Notes: generated by a model not told the origin, from the sequence alone. Positions 1 to 9,751 are shown, numbered from the stretch's first letter. The stretch: DNA of 64,000 nt from Gloeocapsopsis dulcis (GCF_032163395.1 NZ_CP119968.1:1039501-1103500); one strand, 5' to 3'. Program-made: numbers and translations.

Positions 1-2636
1 TAAACCCAGTATTACGCGATCGCACTCTCCGCGCTCTTTCCGATTTAACCTGTTTAGCTGATTCCTTAGCTTCTATCATCAAACATCCTCAGGATGCTGA
101 AAATACAAGGCTAAATGAGTTAATTCATAGCCTGAGTGATGGACAACTAAAATTTACTTACCACAGCATTGCGGAGAACCGAGGCGTACTCACCAACGTA
201 GTAAATAACGCTTTGATGGAGGCTCACGTCAGCCTTAATACTCAGAACTGCGCCTACTATGAACCACTGCTCTATCTACCAACTGGTGTAATCTACTTGG
301 CACAACGGGACGCACCCTCTGTACAAGTTGAAGATTTACCAGAACGGGTTGTTAACAAGATTAAGCAATTCTGTGCCAGTCAGCTACGTCTGCGACAAAC
401 AGGCTTTGGCAGAGATGGCAAGGGGATGAAATATGCCGAGTACTACAATCTGTTTTTTGATGCTCCAGATTTAATGCGAGTTGCTCTGGATGCTACTTTA
501 CGCATTTTAAGAACTGGAAAGAGTTCGGTTGCAAAAAGCCGCAGTGATAATCTCATCAAATTTCAGCAACAGAATGTTTTATCGGCTGATTATAACTTTG
601 AGTTTACTGACGATATTCGCATTGACCAAATTGCAGAGTTTGGAGACTTAATTAGCCGCAAAATTTGGGGAGAACAAGTAAAGCAAATCGAAGCGGAACG
701 GAAGAAGGACAAAAAACTCCCTACAATACCCCATCTAGATATTGTCGAAGAAATTGCCAAATTCTGGAATTTGTCGGAGTACCTACTCCCTATCCGAGAA
801 ATCCAACGAATCAATGAAAGTCTGAAGGAACACAAGCTAAAGGGTAATACTGGTGGCGTTCCCTACGAATGGTATTACTTAGGCGCAAAGTATCTAGAAC
901 GTCACCCAGGACTTGAGGATGTGCGGGAGATTTGTCAGGATGCGATCGCCTACATTTCCCAACTCATTAAACCCACCGTTGTACAGTACAAACTGCCTGA
1001 TGGTTGGGACGATTTGCGATTGTGGGTGACACGGGTTGTCATGCTACCCGGAAAAGCTACATCTGTCACAACATCTGCTGAAGTATTCTTACAAGAGTTA
1101 TCAGGTTATCAATTAGCTAAAAAACCGGGGAGAGGACGACAGCTAATCTGTTCTATTTCTCATTCTCCTTATACGGTAACTGAGCAGATGGAGTCAGCCG
1201 TGTTATTCACCCCTCAGGTTTATACCAATAAACAAATGCTGGGAGGTTCTAACGCTAAACGCAATATTTCTAGCATTGCTGGCATTGAAATGATGCTGCG
1301 GCAAATTTTGATGAATCAAACTCAAGCAGTGGGTAAAAGATTTGAGGATGGTAAGTATCGCTATCTCTATTTCTATCCGACTTATTACTTCACGCCAGAG
1401 ACTAACAAGTTTCTGCAAAAGGCGTACAATGGTATTGCTCAAACTCGCTTTGATACCAGCATCCGCAATCACTTCATTAGTAAGGATTTGCAAGCGAACT
1501 TAGAACGCGATCGCTATCAAAGTGTTGATGCTTTCCTAATTAACGAAAATATCGAATCTGGCAAAGACCGTACCTTCAAACTGTCCTATCCAGAAGACCA
1601 ACCTTTGACATTTTACTTCATGGCGCTACCTCCTGGTCGAGATGGCACTGATACCGAATCTTGGGTAATGCCAAGTTGGTTAGCGTTTGCGTTTCCAATG
1701 ATTCTGGATGTCAAGACGGTAGTTTCAGAGTCACCCATTCCCCCATTTAATGATGGTGCAGAGTTTGAGGAAAGTGTCTTTCTTGATAGTGCGCCACAGG
1801 CATTTAGGGTGTTGACGAAACGCGATCGCTTCCGTCTTGATTACATCCTTGAAGGATGGACGGAAGACAGTAAAGAATATTCCGCACCACTTAATCTGCT
1901 AACAGCCGCCTATGCTATTCACCTTGATGTTAATGCTAGACAGGGTAAATCTGGTTATGACTCTAACTGGGGACGTTTTACTGAACTGGCAAAGGATTTT
2001 GAAACCAGTCCACTCTATGTATTTAGCTACCTAAATCGATGGGTGCGTAACCAAAACGTTGAAACGGCACGAATTGAGAAAATAAAGCTTTATGCTTACC
2101 ACTTTTACCCCTGTTTTGACCCTTATGCCAAATTTAACCCGGAAATGGAGGAATTAATTGTGGGAGAAGAATCATCTTTAAATCACCCCCAAAAGCTGAC
2201 TGAACTTTATCGCCAATTCTACCGAGCAAATAAGCGATATAACCCCAAAGCAAATGCAGTATTAAAACCTATTGATATTGCATCAAAAACAATTCTTGAA
2301 GCTGACACAAGTTTTCAGGGTGAAGCCTTAGTTACTGTTGTTGCGGCTGAAGTCTTCAAGTTAATGGATCGGGTTCATGCTTCCACAGCAGAGGGACATT
2401 GGATCTTCAAGAATCGCGAAGAAGAACGACAGGCAATTTTAGACTTTGCTCGGTACTTTGTGAAGGAAGTTTTTGAAAATTCTTTTGCAGGCGATCGCGC
2501 TCGTTTAGCAGGTCGTCAAATTAACCTAATTAAAGACACTTGTGAGTTTCTATACCGACTAGAGGATGACAGAGAAAATCGCGCTAGAAATAGTGACCAA
2601 TCAACTGATAACTCCCCGAATGAAGCTGAAGAATAA
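1..2636 (+). CDS. cas10d: Type I-D CRISPR large subunit Cas10d (Csc3), 5' partial
   Basis: The frame is open from base 3 to the stop at 2636 with no interruption, so the gene begins left of the window; about 877 residues are visible. In type I-D the protein is the large subunit of the Cascade-like effector and carries the N-terminal HD nuclease. That N-terminal part lies outside the window, since full-length family members are roughly 950-1100 residues. The assignment rests on overall resemblance to Csc3/Cas10d and on the adjacent csc2 and csc1, which are diagnostic of subtype I-D. The nearest internal starts, TTG at 213 and ATG at 216, are not the real start because upstream codons continue as protein-like sequence. 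A cas3' helicase gene is expected further left. Confidence 0.9.
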   Translation, partial: NPVLRDRTLRALSDLTCLADSLASIIKHPQDAENTRLNELIHSLSDGQLKFTYHSIAENRGVLTNVVNNALMEAHVSLNTQNCAYYEPLLYLPTGVIYLAQRDAPSVQVEDLPERVVNKIKQFCASQLRLRQTGFGRDGKGMKYAEYYNLFFDAPDLMRVALDATLRILRTGKSSVAKSRSDNLIKFQQQNVLSADYNFEFTDDIRIDQIAEFGDLISRKIWGEQVKQIEAERKKDKKLPTIPHLDIVEEIAKFWNLSEYLLPIREIQRINESLKEHKLKGNTGGVPYEWYYLGAKYLERHPGLEDVREICQDAIAYISQLIKPTVVQYKLPDGWDDLRLWVTRVVMLPGKATSVTTSAEVFLQELSGYQLAKKPGRGRQLICSISHSPYTVTEQMESAVLFTPQVYTNKQMLGGSNAKRNISSIAGIEMMLRQILMNQTQAVGKRFEDGKYRYLYFYPTYYFTPETNKFLQKAYNGIAQTRFDTSIRNHFISKDLQANLERDRYQSVDAFLINENIESGKDRTFKLSYPEDQPLTFYFMALPPGRDGTDTESWVMPSWLAFAFPMILDVKTVVSESPIPPFNDGAEFEESVFLDSAPQAFRVLTKRDRFRLDYILEGWTEDSKEYSAPLNLLTAAYAIHLDVNARQGKSGYDSNWGRFTELAKDFETSPLYVFSYLNRWVRNQNVETARIEKIKLYAYHFYPCFDPYAKFNPEMEELIVGEESSLNHPQKLTELYRQFYRANKRYNPKANAVLKPIDIASKTILEADTSFQGEALVTVVAAEVFKLMDRVHASTAEGHWIFKNREEERQAILDFARYFVKEVFENSFAGDRARLAGRQINLIKDTCEFLYRLEDDRENRARNSDQSTDNSPNEAEE

Positions 2637-2684
2637 AGCTTTATTTATTTTAATGAACTTCACATTTTTTTTTGGAGATAAAGC

Positions 2685-3725
2685 ATGTCTTTTTTAAAAA
2701 CAATTGATCAAAAGTTTTTTCTTACAGAAATTCCCTACAAACCAATGGGGAAATATGCCCACTTCATCACGTTGAGAGTAACTGAATCCTATCCTCTATT
2801 TCAAACAGATGGAGAACTCAATAAAGCACGAGTGAGAGCAGGAGTAAAACTTGAAAACCATGTTCCTATTAGCCGCCTTACCATGTTCAAGCGTAAGCAA
2901 TCTACTCCAGAACGTTTAGTGGGTCGGGAGTTACTAAGAAACTATGGATTGATGACCGCTGAGGAGTGTGAATATAATGTAAATTTCGCCATGAACAATC
3001 CTGACTGTATTATTTACGGATTTGCGATTGGTGACTCTGGTTCTGAGAAATCTAAAGTAGTAGTTGATACGGCATTTTCAATTACAGCTTTTGATGAATC
3101 TCACGAAACTTTCACGCTCAATGCTCCGTTTGAAAATGGCACGATGGCATCTAAGGGAGAAGGCGCCTCTAAACCAGGAGAAGTTACAAGTCGGATCAAT
3201 CAACAAGACCATATCAAACCCCAAATCTTTTTCCCTAGTATTGTTACTTTAAAAGATCCCACAGAGGCGGGTTTCCTGTATGTCTTTAACAACATTCTCA
3301 GAACTCGACACTATGGCGCTCAAACTACCCGTACAGGTCGAGTCAGGAATGAATTAATTGGCGTGGTATTTGCAGACGGTGAAATTACGAGTAACCTCCG
3401 CTGGACACAGGCAATTTATGACAAACTGCAAGCTGAAAATAAACTGAATTACCGCGATCCGCTTAATGAGGATGATGTGATTGCGGCTGCTATCAGTGCC
3501 ATTGAAACATTAATGTCTGAGGAGTTTATTGTGCATACTGATTTTGTTGGCGCTAACTTTACTCCTGTGTTAAATGAAGTCAAGGCTTTAACAGGAAGTG
3601 AAGCAGGTATCAAGCAAATTTTGCAGCAGGCTGATGCAGAAGCTAAAGTCTACTATAAAAATCACATGAAGCAGAAGCCTGAAGGTGATAAAGCAAAGGC
3701 TGGAAAAGCAACGAAGGCAGGGTAA
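2685..3725 (+). CDS. csc2: Type I-D Cas7 backbone protein Csc2
   Basis: The 346-residue protein matches Csc2, the Cas7-family RRM-fold subunit that polymerises along the crRNA and contacts target DNA in the type I-D effector. It starts 48 bases after cas10d with a GGAG ribosome-binding site about ten bases before the ATG. The N-terminal part includes the typical aromatic segment after the first beta strand (FLTEIPYKPMGKYAHF). The C-terminus is a Lys/Ala-rich tail (KPEGDKAKAGKATKAG) that looks disordered. The next gene, csc1, follows after 5 bases, so the two are surely co-transcribed. Confidence 0.93.
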   Translation: MSFLKTIDQKFFLTEIPYKPMGKYAHFITLRVTESYPLFQTDGELNKARVRAGVKLENHVPISRLTMFKRKQSTPERLVGRELLRNYGLMTAEECEYNVNFAMNNPDCIIYGFAIGDSGSEKSKVVVDTAFSITAFDESHETFTLNAPFENGTMASKGEGASKPGEVTSRINQQDHIKPQIFFPSIVTLKDPTEAGFLYVFNNILRTRHYGAQTTRTGRVRNELIGVVFADGEITSNLRWTQAIYDKLQAENKLNYRDPLNEDDVIAAAISAIETLMSEEFIVHTDFVGANFTPVLNEVKALTGSEAGIKQILQQADAEAKVYYKNHMKQKPEGDKAKAGKATKAG

Positions 3726-3730
3726 CAGCA

Positions 3731-4438
3731 ATGGCAATTATTCATCGCTGTCAGCTAGAGTTGCACGATAGTCTTTATTATGCAACTCGTGAAATTGGGC
3801 GTTTGTATGAAACAGAACCAGTGATTCACAATTATGCGCTTTGTTATGCACTGGGGTTGGTCGATAGTGAAGTCTATTCTACTCGCGTTTCCGAAGAACA
3901 CTCATATCGCTACTTTTGCCCTGAACAAGTCCCTAAATATGAGGAGCATTTAACGCCTCTCAATCAACAAGGAATATACATTACTCCAGCGCGATCGCTT
4001 TCCCATGCTGCGGTTCTCCATACCTGGAAATATGCTGATAACCGCTACCACGTCGAAATGGAAAAAACACAGAAAAATATTCCTAGTTTTGGGAGAGCAA
4101 AAGAAATTGCGCCTGAAAGTAGATTTGAGTTCTTCGCCATCGCGGAAAAACCTTTGAAACTACCCCGATGGATTCGCTTAGGTAAGTGGATGAGTAAAGC
4201 AGAAGTAACAGTTAAAGAACTTCCTCTAACCAAGCGATCGCCAGGAGACTTTACTGTTTCTTTTCCGCTCAATCCTCTAGATGTGATGTTTTCCTATCGA
4301 GTTCTGAGTTATGACACTATTAATATGCCACCTGTGAGTCTAATTCGGAATGTGCGCTTGCACGGTGAATTTTATAGCTTTGAGAAGAGTAATCTAAAAG
4401 TTCCTGCTCAAATGCAGTATTGCTTCAGAGGTTCATAA
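3731..4438 (+). CDS. csc1: Type I-D Cas5 protein Csc1
   Basis: This 235-residue protein is the Cas5-family subunit of type I-D, expected to cap the 5' handle of the crRNA in the effector. Recognition is by similarity to Csc1 (start MAIIHRCQLELHDSLYYATREIG is family-typical; only part quoted here as a landmark: LHDSLYYATREIG) and by position directly after csc2 with a 5-base gap. No nuclease residues are evident, as expected for a structural Cas5 that leaves crRNA processing to Cas6. The stop is followed by about 50 bases before the oxygenase gene, the widest gap between genes in this operon apart from the 48 bases before csc2. Confidence 0.9.
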   Translation: MAIIHRCQLELHDSLYYATREIGRLYETEPVIHNYALCYALGLVDSEVYSTRVSEEHSYRYFCPEQVPKYEEHLTPLNQQGIYITPARSLSHAAVLHTWKYADNRYHVEMEKTQKNIPSFGRAKEIAPESRFEFFAIAEKPLKLPRWIRLGKWMSKAEVTVKELPLTKRSPGDFTVSFPLNPLDVMFSYRVLSYDTINMPPVSLIRNVRLHGEFYSFEKSNLKVPAQMQYCFRGS

Positions 4439-4487
4439 CAGTAAACTTTATTGATAAATAGTTGGGCAATCGCCCCGTAAATCAATT

Positions 4488-5105
4488 TTGAAATACTATC
4501 ATCAACACCCCAATGCCTTTCTCAGCAATTACCTCAAGGATCTGTGCGGAGAGATTCAAGCTTGCCCTTACTTTGCTATCAATAACCTCAACCGCGACTT
4601 TGTAAATACCAAGGGATTTTCGGTGGTATTTCAGCGAGCGCAATTAACAAAAGTAAAGCAGCAGTTTCCCTTCTTCAAGCCTTATCTAGATCTAGCTCTT
4701 CAGCCAAATTGTAATGCTTTTTATCTCAATCCTTTACTGCTAAAAGCAGGCTCCCGTGTCGATCCGCACATTGATCGCTCCTTGCGTTCCTACTGCAAAA
4801 CCATTGAACCGCCTGCAATCGTTAGCGTTCTTTATGTTCAAGTACCACCCAATCTGGAGGGGGGAGAACTAATATTGCACTCTCAAAAACGCCAAGTTGG
4901 AAAGATTAAGCCGCAAACGAATACCTTGCTTTACTTTCAGGGTGACTTAACCCATTCTGTTAATGTTGTGAAAACTTCAGGAACTCGCCTTAGCTTAGTT
5001 TGCGAACAGTATAGTTTGAGCGAGGCTGAACTTTCGGAAATCCCCCAGTTTAATGTGGAGTCAAGAGCTACTCAGTCCAGAACGAAGAAGAGATATGCCT
5101 CATAG
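4488..5105 (+). CDS. 2-oxoglutarate/Fe(II)-dependent oxygenase within the cas operon
   Basis: The 205-residue protein has the double-stranded beta-helix metal triad of 2OG-Fe(II) dioxygenases: HxD at H94-I-D96 (context DPHIDRS), distal H156 (DLTHSV), and R167 (GTRLSLV) placed to bind 2-oxoglutarate; GGEL at 125-128 is also typical of the prolyl-hydroxylase-like group. Substrates in this superfamily include proteins, nucleic acid bases and small molecules; none can be inferred here. The gene sits between csc1 and cas6 on the same strand and its last 11 bases overlap the cas6 start, so it is translationally linked to the cas operon. The only start available is TTG at 4488: an in-frame stop lies at 4455 and no ATG or GTG precedes the conserved core. 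Function in CRISPR immunity is unknown to me. Confidence 0.85.
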   Translation: MKYYHQHPNAFLSNYLKDLCGEIQACPYFAINNLNRDFVNTKGFSVVFQRAQLTKVKQQFPFFKPYLDLALQPNCNAFYLNPLLLKAGSRVDPHIDRSLRSYCKTIEPPAIVSVLYVQVPPNLEGGELILHSQKRQVGKIKPQTNTLLYFQGDLTHSVNVVKTSGTRLSLVCEQYSLSEAELSEIPQFNVESRATQSRTKKRYAS

Positions 5106-5916
5106 CTTAGTTTTGAATCTCCTGCCTCAGTCACCAATTTACCCCGCATACCTTAGTGGAAGACATCTCCACGCCCTATTTTTAACGCTTGTGAGTTCGG
5201 TAGATAAAACATTGGGCGATCGCCTCCATGCTTCCATTGCAGACAAAGCCTTTACTCTTAGCCCTTTACAAGCAAATAAATCAAAACACAACTTGCAATG
5301 GGAACATCAACAACCTATCCCTGCTGGTACTCCTTGCTGGTGGAGAATTTCTTTACTCGATGACACTTTATTTAGCAAACTTACCCAACTATGGCTCAAT
5401 CTCAATCCCAAACATCCTTGGCATCTTGGTTCGGCTGACTTATACATTACCAGCATTTTAGGTACTCCCCAATCAACGCAACCTTGGGCAAATGCGACTA
5501 CTTACGCGCAATTATACGAGCAGGCTTCTGATTCTGAACGCGAAGTTGCCTTTCGCTTTTACACTCCCACCTGCTTTCGTCAAGGTGAATTTGATGCTGC
5601 TTTGCCTACAAGAGAATGCGTGTTTAATAGCCTACTCAATCGTTGGCAAAAGTACAGTGGTATTGAGTTTGAACCTAATCTAACACCAGTTATCTTCCCC
5701 AGTTACTTCAATATTTCTACTACGATGGTTGCAGATTCTCGCAGTAAATTTATTGGCTGCATTGGAGAAATCACCTATCGAATTTTAGGCGAATTCGATC
5801 CAATAATTATTAAACAAATTAATGCCCTAGCTGATTTCGCTCTCTACTGCGGTGCAGGTAGAAAAACAACTATGGGAATGGGAATGCTGCGGAGAATTAG
5901 AATTACCAAAAAATGA
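5095..5916 (+). CDS. cas6: CRISPR pre-crRNA endoribonuclease Cas6
   Basis: Cas6 cuts the repeat RNA to release crRNAs. The C-terminal glycine-rich loop GAGRKTTMGMG is the family hallmark, and the two-domain RAMP layout fits the 273-residue length. The reading frame is open from 5053, but ATG 5095 is preferred because it is preceded by a purine-rich AAGAAGAG site and gives the family-typical N-terminus MPHSLVLNLLPQ. It overlaps the oxygenase gene by 11 bases. Cas6 of this system should recognise the 37-base repeat downstream. The catalytic histidine cannot be assigned with certainty; a candidate is in the N-terminal SGRHLHALF stretch. Confidence 0.92.
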   Translation: MPHSLVLNLLPQSPIYPAYLSGRHLHALFLTLVSSVDKTLGDRLHASIADKAFTLSPLQANKSKHNLQWEHQQPIPAGTPCWWRISLLDDTLFSKLTQLWLNLNPKHPWHLGSADLYITSILGTPQSTQPWANATTYAQLYEQASDSEREVAFRFYTPTCFRQGEFDAALPTRECVFNSLLNRWQKYSGIEFEPNLTPVIFPSYFNISTTMVADSRSKFIGCIGEITYRILGEFDPIIIKQINALADFALYCGAGRKTTMGMGMLRRIRITKK

Positions 5917-5926
5917 TCGCAAGAAT

Positions 5927-6520
5927 ATGCATGATACTGATTATATTCCGATTGCTGCGCTCAATCAATATACCTACTGTCCGCATCGATGTTGGCGGAT
6001 GTTTTGTGCAGGTGAATTTAGCGATAATCAATACACAATTGAAGGAACTAGCTTACACGATCGCGTCCACACATTAGGAGATGGACACCGTGAAGAAACT
6101 TGGCAAATTCGCGCCATTTGGTTGAAATCTGAACGCTACGGTTTAATTGGCAAAGCTGATTTAATTGAAGCCACTGACGGTCATTTCTACCCAATTGAAT
6201 ATAAACGCGGACGGAAAGGAGAATGGGATAACGATGAAATGCAAGTTACGGCACAGGCGCTTTGCTTAGAAGATATGACGGGTTCACCTGTAACGCAAGG
6301 GTATATTTACTACGCCCAGTCGCATCAACGTCAACTAGTCGAAATAACGCAAGAATTACGAGTAGGTGCGATCGCCACTATTAAAGCTGTTCATAGTTTA
6401 CTTGAAACGGGCAAAATGCCACCAGCGATATATAGCCAACGTTGCACTGGTTGTAGTCTATATTCGCATTGTTTACCACAAGCTATAGCGAAAGTTCAAC
6501 GTTATCAAGAAGCCAGTTAA
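5927..6520 (+). CDS. cas4: CRISPR adaptation nuclease Cas4
   Basis: Cas4 is a RecB-family nuclease that trims prespacers and helps set PAM and orientation. The 197-residue protein shows the N-terminal iron-sulfur cysteines (YCPHRC) and the C-terminal cysteine group (CTGCSLYSHC), together four ligands for a 4Fe-4S cluster, with the nuclease motifs GKADLIE, PIEYKRG and QVTAQA between them. The ATG at 5927 was chosen over upstream in-frame starts because those overlap the conserved end of cas6 and encode non-family sequence. It begins 10 bases after cas6 and ends 17 bases before cas1. Confidence 0.93.
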   Translation: MHDTDYIPIAALNQYTYCPHRCWRMFCAGEFSDNQYTIEGTSLHDRVHTLGDGHREETWQIRAIWLKSERYGLIGKADLIEATDGHFYPIEYKRGRKGEWDNDEMQVTAQALCLEDMTGSPVTQGYIYYAQSHQRQLVEITQELRVGAIATIKAVHSLLETGKMPPAIYSQRCTGCSLYSHCLPQAIAKVQRYQEAS

Positions 6521-6537
6521 TTTGAGTCTTAATCAAT

Positions 6538-7542
6538 ATGGGAACAGTTTACATTACACAACAAGATGCTTTTATTGGTAAAACTGACGAGCGCTTGAGT
6601 ATCAAAGCTAATAAACAAATACTGTTAGATGTACCATTAATTAAAGTAGATGGTGTTGTTATTTTAGGACGCGCTACAGTTTCTCCGGCTGCTATTTCAG
6701 AATTTTTAGAACGTCAAATTCCTTTAAGTTTCCTCACAGCTACAGGGAAATATCTTGGGCGTTTAGAACCTGAAGTCACTAAAAATATTTTTGTTCGTAA
6801 AGCACAATGGCAAGCTATCGGTGAATCTGTACAAGCAGTACACATCGTCAAAGGTTTTGTACGAGGCAAACTCAAAAATTACCGCAATGCATTATTACGC
6901 GCCCAACGATCAAGTTCAGAACTTGACCTAAATAATAGTATCATGCGCTTAGAACAAGCGATCGCACCAATCGAGAACACCAACACAATTCCTTCATTAC
7001 GTGGTTTAGAAGGTGCGGGTAGTGCTGCATATTTTGGTAGCTTGAATCAACTCATTCGCGTCGAAGGCTTTACTTTTACAGCTAGACGCCGGAGACCTCC
7101 GACTGACGCTGTTAATGCTTTACTAAGTTTAGGCTATGCTTTACTTCGCCATGACGTGCAAAGTGCGGTAAATATTGTAGGATTTGATGCTTATCTAGGA
7201 TATCTGCACGTCGAACGTTACGGTCGTCCTTCGTTAGCATTAGACTTGATGGAAGAATTTCGACCTTTAGTTGTCGATGCAATTGTGTTATCTGCGTTGA
7301 ACAAGCGATCGCTGCTACCAACAGATTTCACCACCGAACCGCTAAGTAATGCTGTATCGCTGACTCAAGAGGGATTAAGAACATTTTTGCGGTTGTACGA
7401 ACAGAAGAAACAATCTAAATTTAAGCATCCGGTATTAGGGCGACAGTGTACATACCAAGAAGCATTTGAAATCCAAGCACGGTTATTAGCAAAGTACTTA
7501 ATGTGTGAAACAGATAAGTATCCTCCTTTGGTACTGAAGTAG
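6538..7542 (+). CDS. cas1: CRISPR integrase Cas1
   Basis: Cas1 forms the integrase that inserts new spacers. The 334-residue protein has the expected metal residues: E158 in GLEGAGSAAYFG, H224 in LHVERYGRPS and an acidic residue at about 239 in LDLMEEFRP. Length and sequence match the type I-D/I-B-like Cas1 branch. It lies between cas4 and cas2 in the usual adaptation order, with gaps of 17 and 13 bases. Confidence 0.96.
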   Translation: MGTVYITQQDAFIGKTDERLSIKANKQILLDVPLIKVDGVVILGRATVSPAAISEFLERQIPLSFLTATGKYLGRLEPEVTKNIFVRKAQWQAIGESVQAVHIVKGFVRGKLKNYRNALLRAQRSSSELDLNNSIMRLEQAIAPIENTNTIPSLRGLEGAGSAAYFGSLNQLIRVEGFTFTARRRRPPTDAVNALLSLGYALLRHDVQSAVNIVGFDAYLGYLHVERYGRPSLALDLMEEFRPLVVDAIVLSALNKRSLLPTDFTTEPLSNAVSLTQEGLRTFLRLYEQKKQSKFKHPVLGRQCTYQEAFEIQARLLAKYLMCETDKYPPLVLK

Positions 7543-7555
7543 AGGAGATGATCAA

Positions 7556-7825
7556 ATGTATATTGTTGTGTCTTACGACGTTTCCGAGGACAAGCGTCGC
7601 ACCAAGATTCACTCGATTCTCAAATCTTACGGTCAGTGGGTACAATACAGTATTTTTGAATGTAACTTAACTGATAGTCAGTATGCGAGAATGCGATCGC
7701 GTTTATCTAAAGTTATCAAAGCCGAAGACAGCATTCGATTCTACTTTCTGTGTGGATGTTGTCAAGGTAAAGTAGAAAGACTTGGTGGAGAACAACCACG
7801 CGATGAAACAATCTTTTTTGCTTAG
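7556..7825 (+). CDS. cas2: CRISPR adaptation protein Cas2
   Basis: Cas2 bridges Cas1 dimers in the adaptation complex. The 89-residue ferredoxin-fold protein begins with the characteristic beta strand and aspartate (IVVSYDV, D8) followed by DKRR. A strong site, AGAGGAGATGATCAA, precedes the ATG. It is the last cas gene; the leader and array start 264 bases downstream. Confidence 0.95.
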   Translation: MYIVVSYDVSEDKRRTKIHSILKSYGQWVQYSIFECNLTDSQYARMRSRLSKVIKAEDSIRFYFLCGCCQGKVERLGGEQPRDETIFFA

Positions 7826-8089
7826 GCAAAACATTATTTGCGCGGAAGGGTAGCTGTTTATCCCAGCTAGACTTTAAAAAAGTCACGAAAGCTTTTATAC
7901 AGAAGCCTTACAAGTCCCTTTATCCTATCTTTAGATCCGCGCAACTTCTCAAACGCTTATCAGATATAACTTATCGCTTGTAACCCCACTTATTTTATCT
8001 GTGTTTTTGACTTTAAATGCTATAGTTATGACTATATCGCGCAACTGCACCATGAAAACCACATACTGTAAGCCTTTCAGCTACCTGCG
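7826..8089 (+). promoter_or_regulatory. CRISPR leader region
   Basis: These 264 bases contain no gene and join cas2 to the first perfect repeat. The stretch nearest the array is AT-rich (the TTTATCTGTGTTTTTGAC and TATAGTTATGACTATA segments), as expected of a leader that carries the array promoter and the integration site. Placement at this side is supported by the repeats: all mismatched copies are at the opposite end. No promoter was mapped. Confidence 0.7.
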
Positions 8090-9720
8090 ATTTCAATTAA
8101 CATAAATCCTTATCAGGGATTGAAACCGCTGCAACGTGGATATAAACCCTTCTCCTTGGATATTTCAATTAACATAAATCCTTATCAGGGATTGAAACCT
8201 TCCTGCTGCTGAGTTGGTAAAAGCTTCTCTTTATTTCAATTAACATAAATCCTTATCAGGGATTGAAACCTTAAAGTCGTGAAACCTAGAACGTACATAG
8301 TCAACATTTCAATTAACATAAATCCTTATCAGGGATTGAAACTTTTCGCTGCACAGTAACATTTGAGATTATCAAGATTTCAATTAACATAAATCCTTAT
8401 CAGGGATTGAAACTTCATTTGTAGCTTGCAGTTGTGTTGCTGGCTACTATTTCAATTAACATAAATCCTTATCAGGGATTGAAACACTGCTGCTTCCCCT
8501 GCTGCAAGTGCTGGTCTTGTTATTTCAATTAACATAAATCCTTATCAGGGATTGAAACAAGAAATACACTAACCGAACCATGAAAACCAAAAAATTTCAA
8601 TTAACATAAATCCTTATCAGGGATTGAAACGCAAATCTCCCATTCACGCGTTTTCTGATCATATATTTCAATTAACATAAATCCTTATCAGGGATTGAAA
8701 CTCTGCTTTATTAAAATATAATTTATCAGAAATTAATTTCAATTAACATAAATCCTTATCAGGGATTGAAACTCTAAACTGAATATCAACTTGCGTGTCA
8801 AATTGATTTCAATTAACATAAATCCTTATCAGGGATTGAAACTAAACTCTGGTGCAAGCATAAGCTGGTACAGTTTATTTCAATTAACATAAATCCTTAT
8901 CAGGGATTGAAACAAAACTTCATCTGATTCCGGTGAATTTGCTGAAGGCATTTCAATTAACATAAATCCTTATCAGGGATTGAAACTACTAGGCATAGCG
9001 GGATTAGAAAGAAAGATTATGCCATTTCAATTAACATAAATCCTTATCAGGGATTGAAACGCGATTATGGTGATCGGTCAAAAACTGACTGTCGCCATTT
9101 CAATTAACATAAATCCTTATCAGGGATTGAAACAAATCGCTGCAAGAACTTCTTAAAACAGTCGGTTATTTCAATTAACATAAATCCTTATCAGGGATTG
9201 AAACTTGCGATCGTGCGGAATTAATCAGCAATTGAATTTCATCCATTTCAATTAACATAAATCCTTATCAGGGATTGAAACGCTTAGGTGTGGTGGTATT
9301 ACTGCCCTAGCTTCTTATTTCAATTAACATAAATCCTTATCAGGGATTGAAACGAGGTTCGGCTTTCCTGCCAGCACAAATAGCAATTATTTCAATTAAC
9401 ATAAATCCTTATCAGGGATTGAAACTTCACAGTACCTCAACTCTATACTCTCAGAAGAAGAATTTCAATTAACATAAATCCTTATCAGGGATTGAAACTC
9501 TAGCCGCCGCTTATGGCAAGTGCGATAGAGGTACCCATATTTCAATTAACATAAATCCTTATCAGGGATTGAAACATATAAAGCAGTGTAGTTTTCTGTG
9601 TATAAGTTCATATTTCAATTAACATAAATCCTTATCAGGGATTGAAACTGAGTACCTAGGCTTTCAAGTATCGGCAGTCGTTTATTTCAATTAACATAAA
9701 TCCTGATCAAGGATTGAAAC
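8090..9720 (+). CRISPR. Type I-D CRISPR array, 23 repeats and 22 spacers
   Basis: The repeat is 37 bases, beginning ATTTCAATTAAC and ending GGGATTGAAAC. I count 23 copies, at 8090, 8162, 8233, 8306, 8377, 8449, 8522, 8594, 8665, 8736, 8806, 8877, 8950, 9024, 9097, 9168, 9245, 9317, 9389, 9462, 9539, 9612 and 9684. Spacers are 33-40 bases, all different. The first 22 copies look identical; the last (9684) has two changes (CTGATCAAGG instead of CTTATCAGGG), marking the trailer end and placing the leader at the cas2 side. The ATTGAAAC end is the usual 5' handle of crRNAs in this group. Confidence 0.98.
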
Positions 9721-9751
9721 ACTGTTTTAGATCTTCCTTGATTTTTGTAGT

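Noticed and set aside
8540-8600. A 13-base match, ACCATGAAAACCA, between a spacer (8559-8593) and the leader near 8050
   Set aside because: Too short for a self-targeting call; the rest of the spacer does not match.
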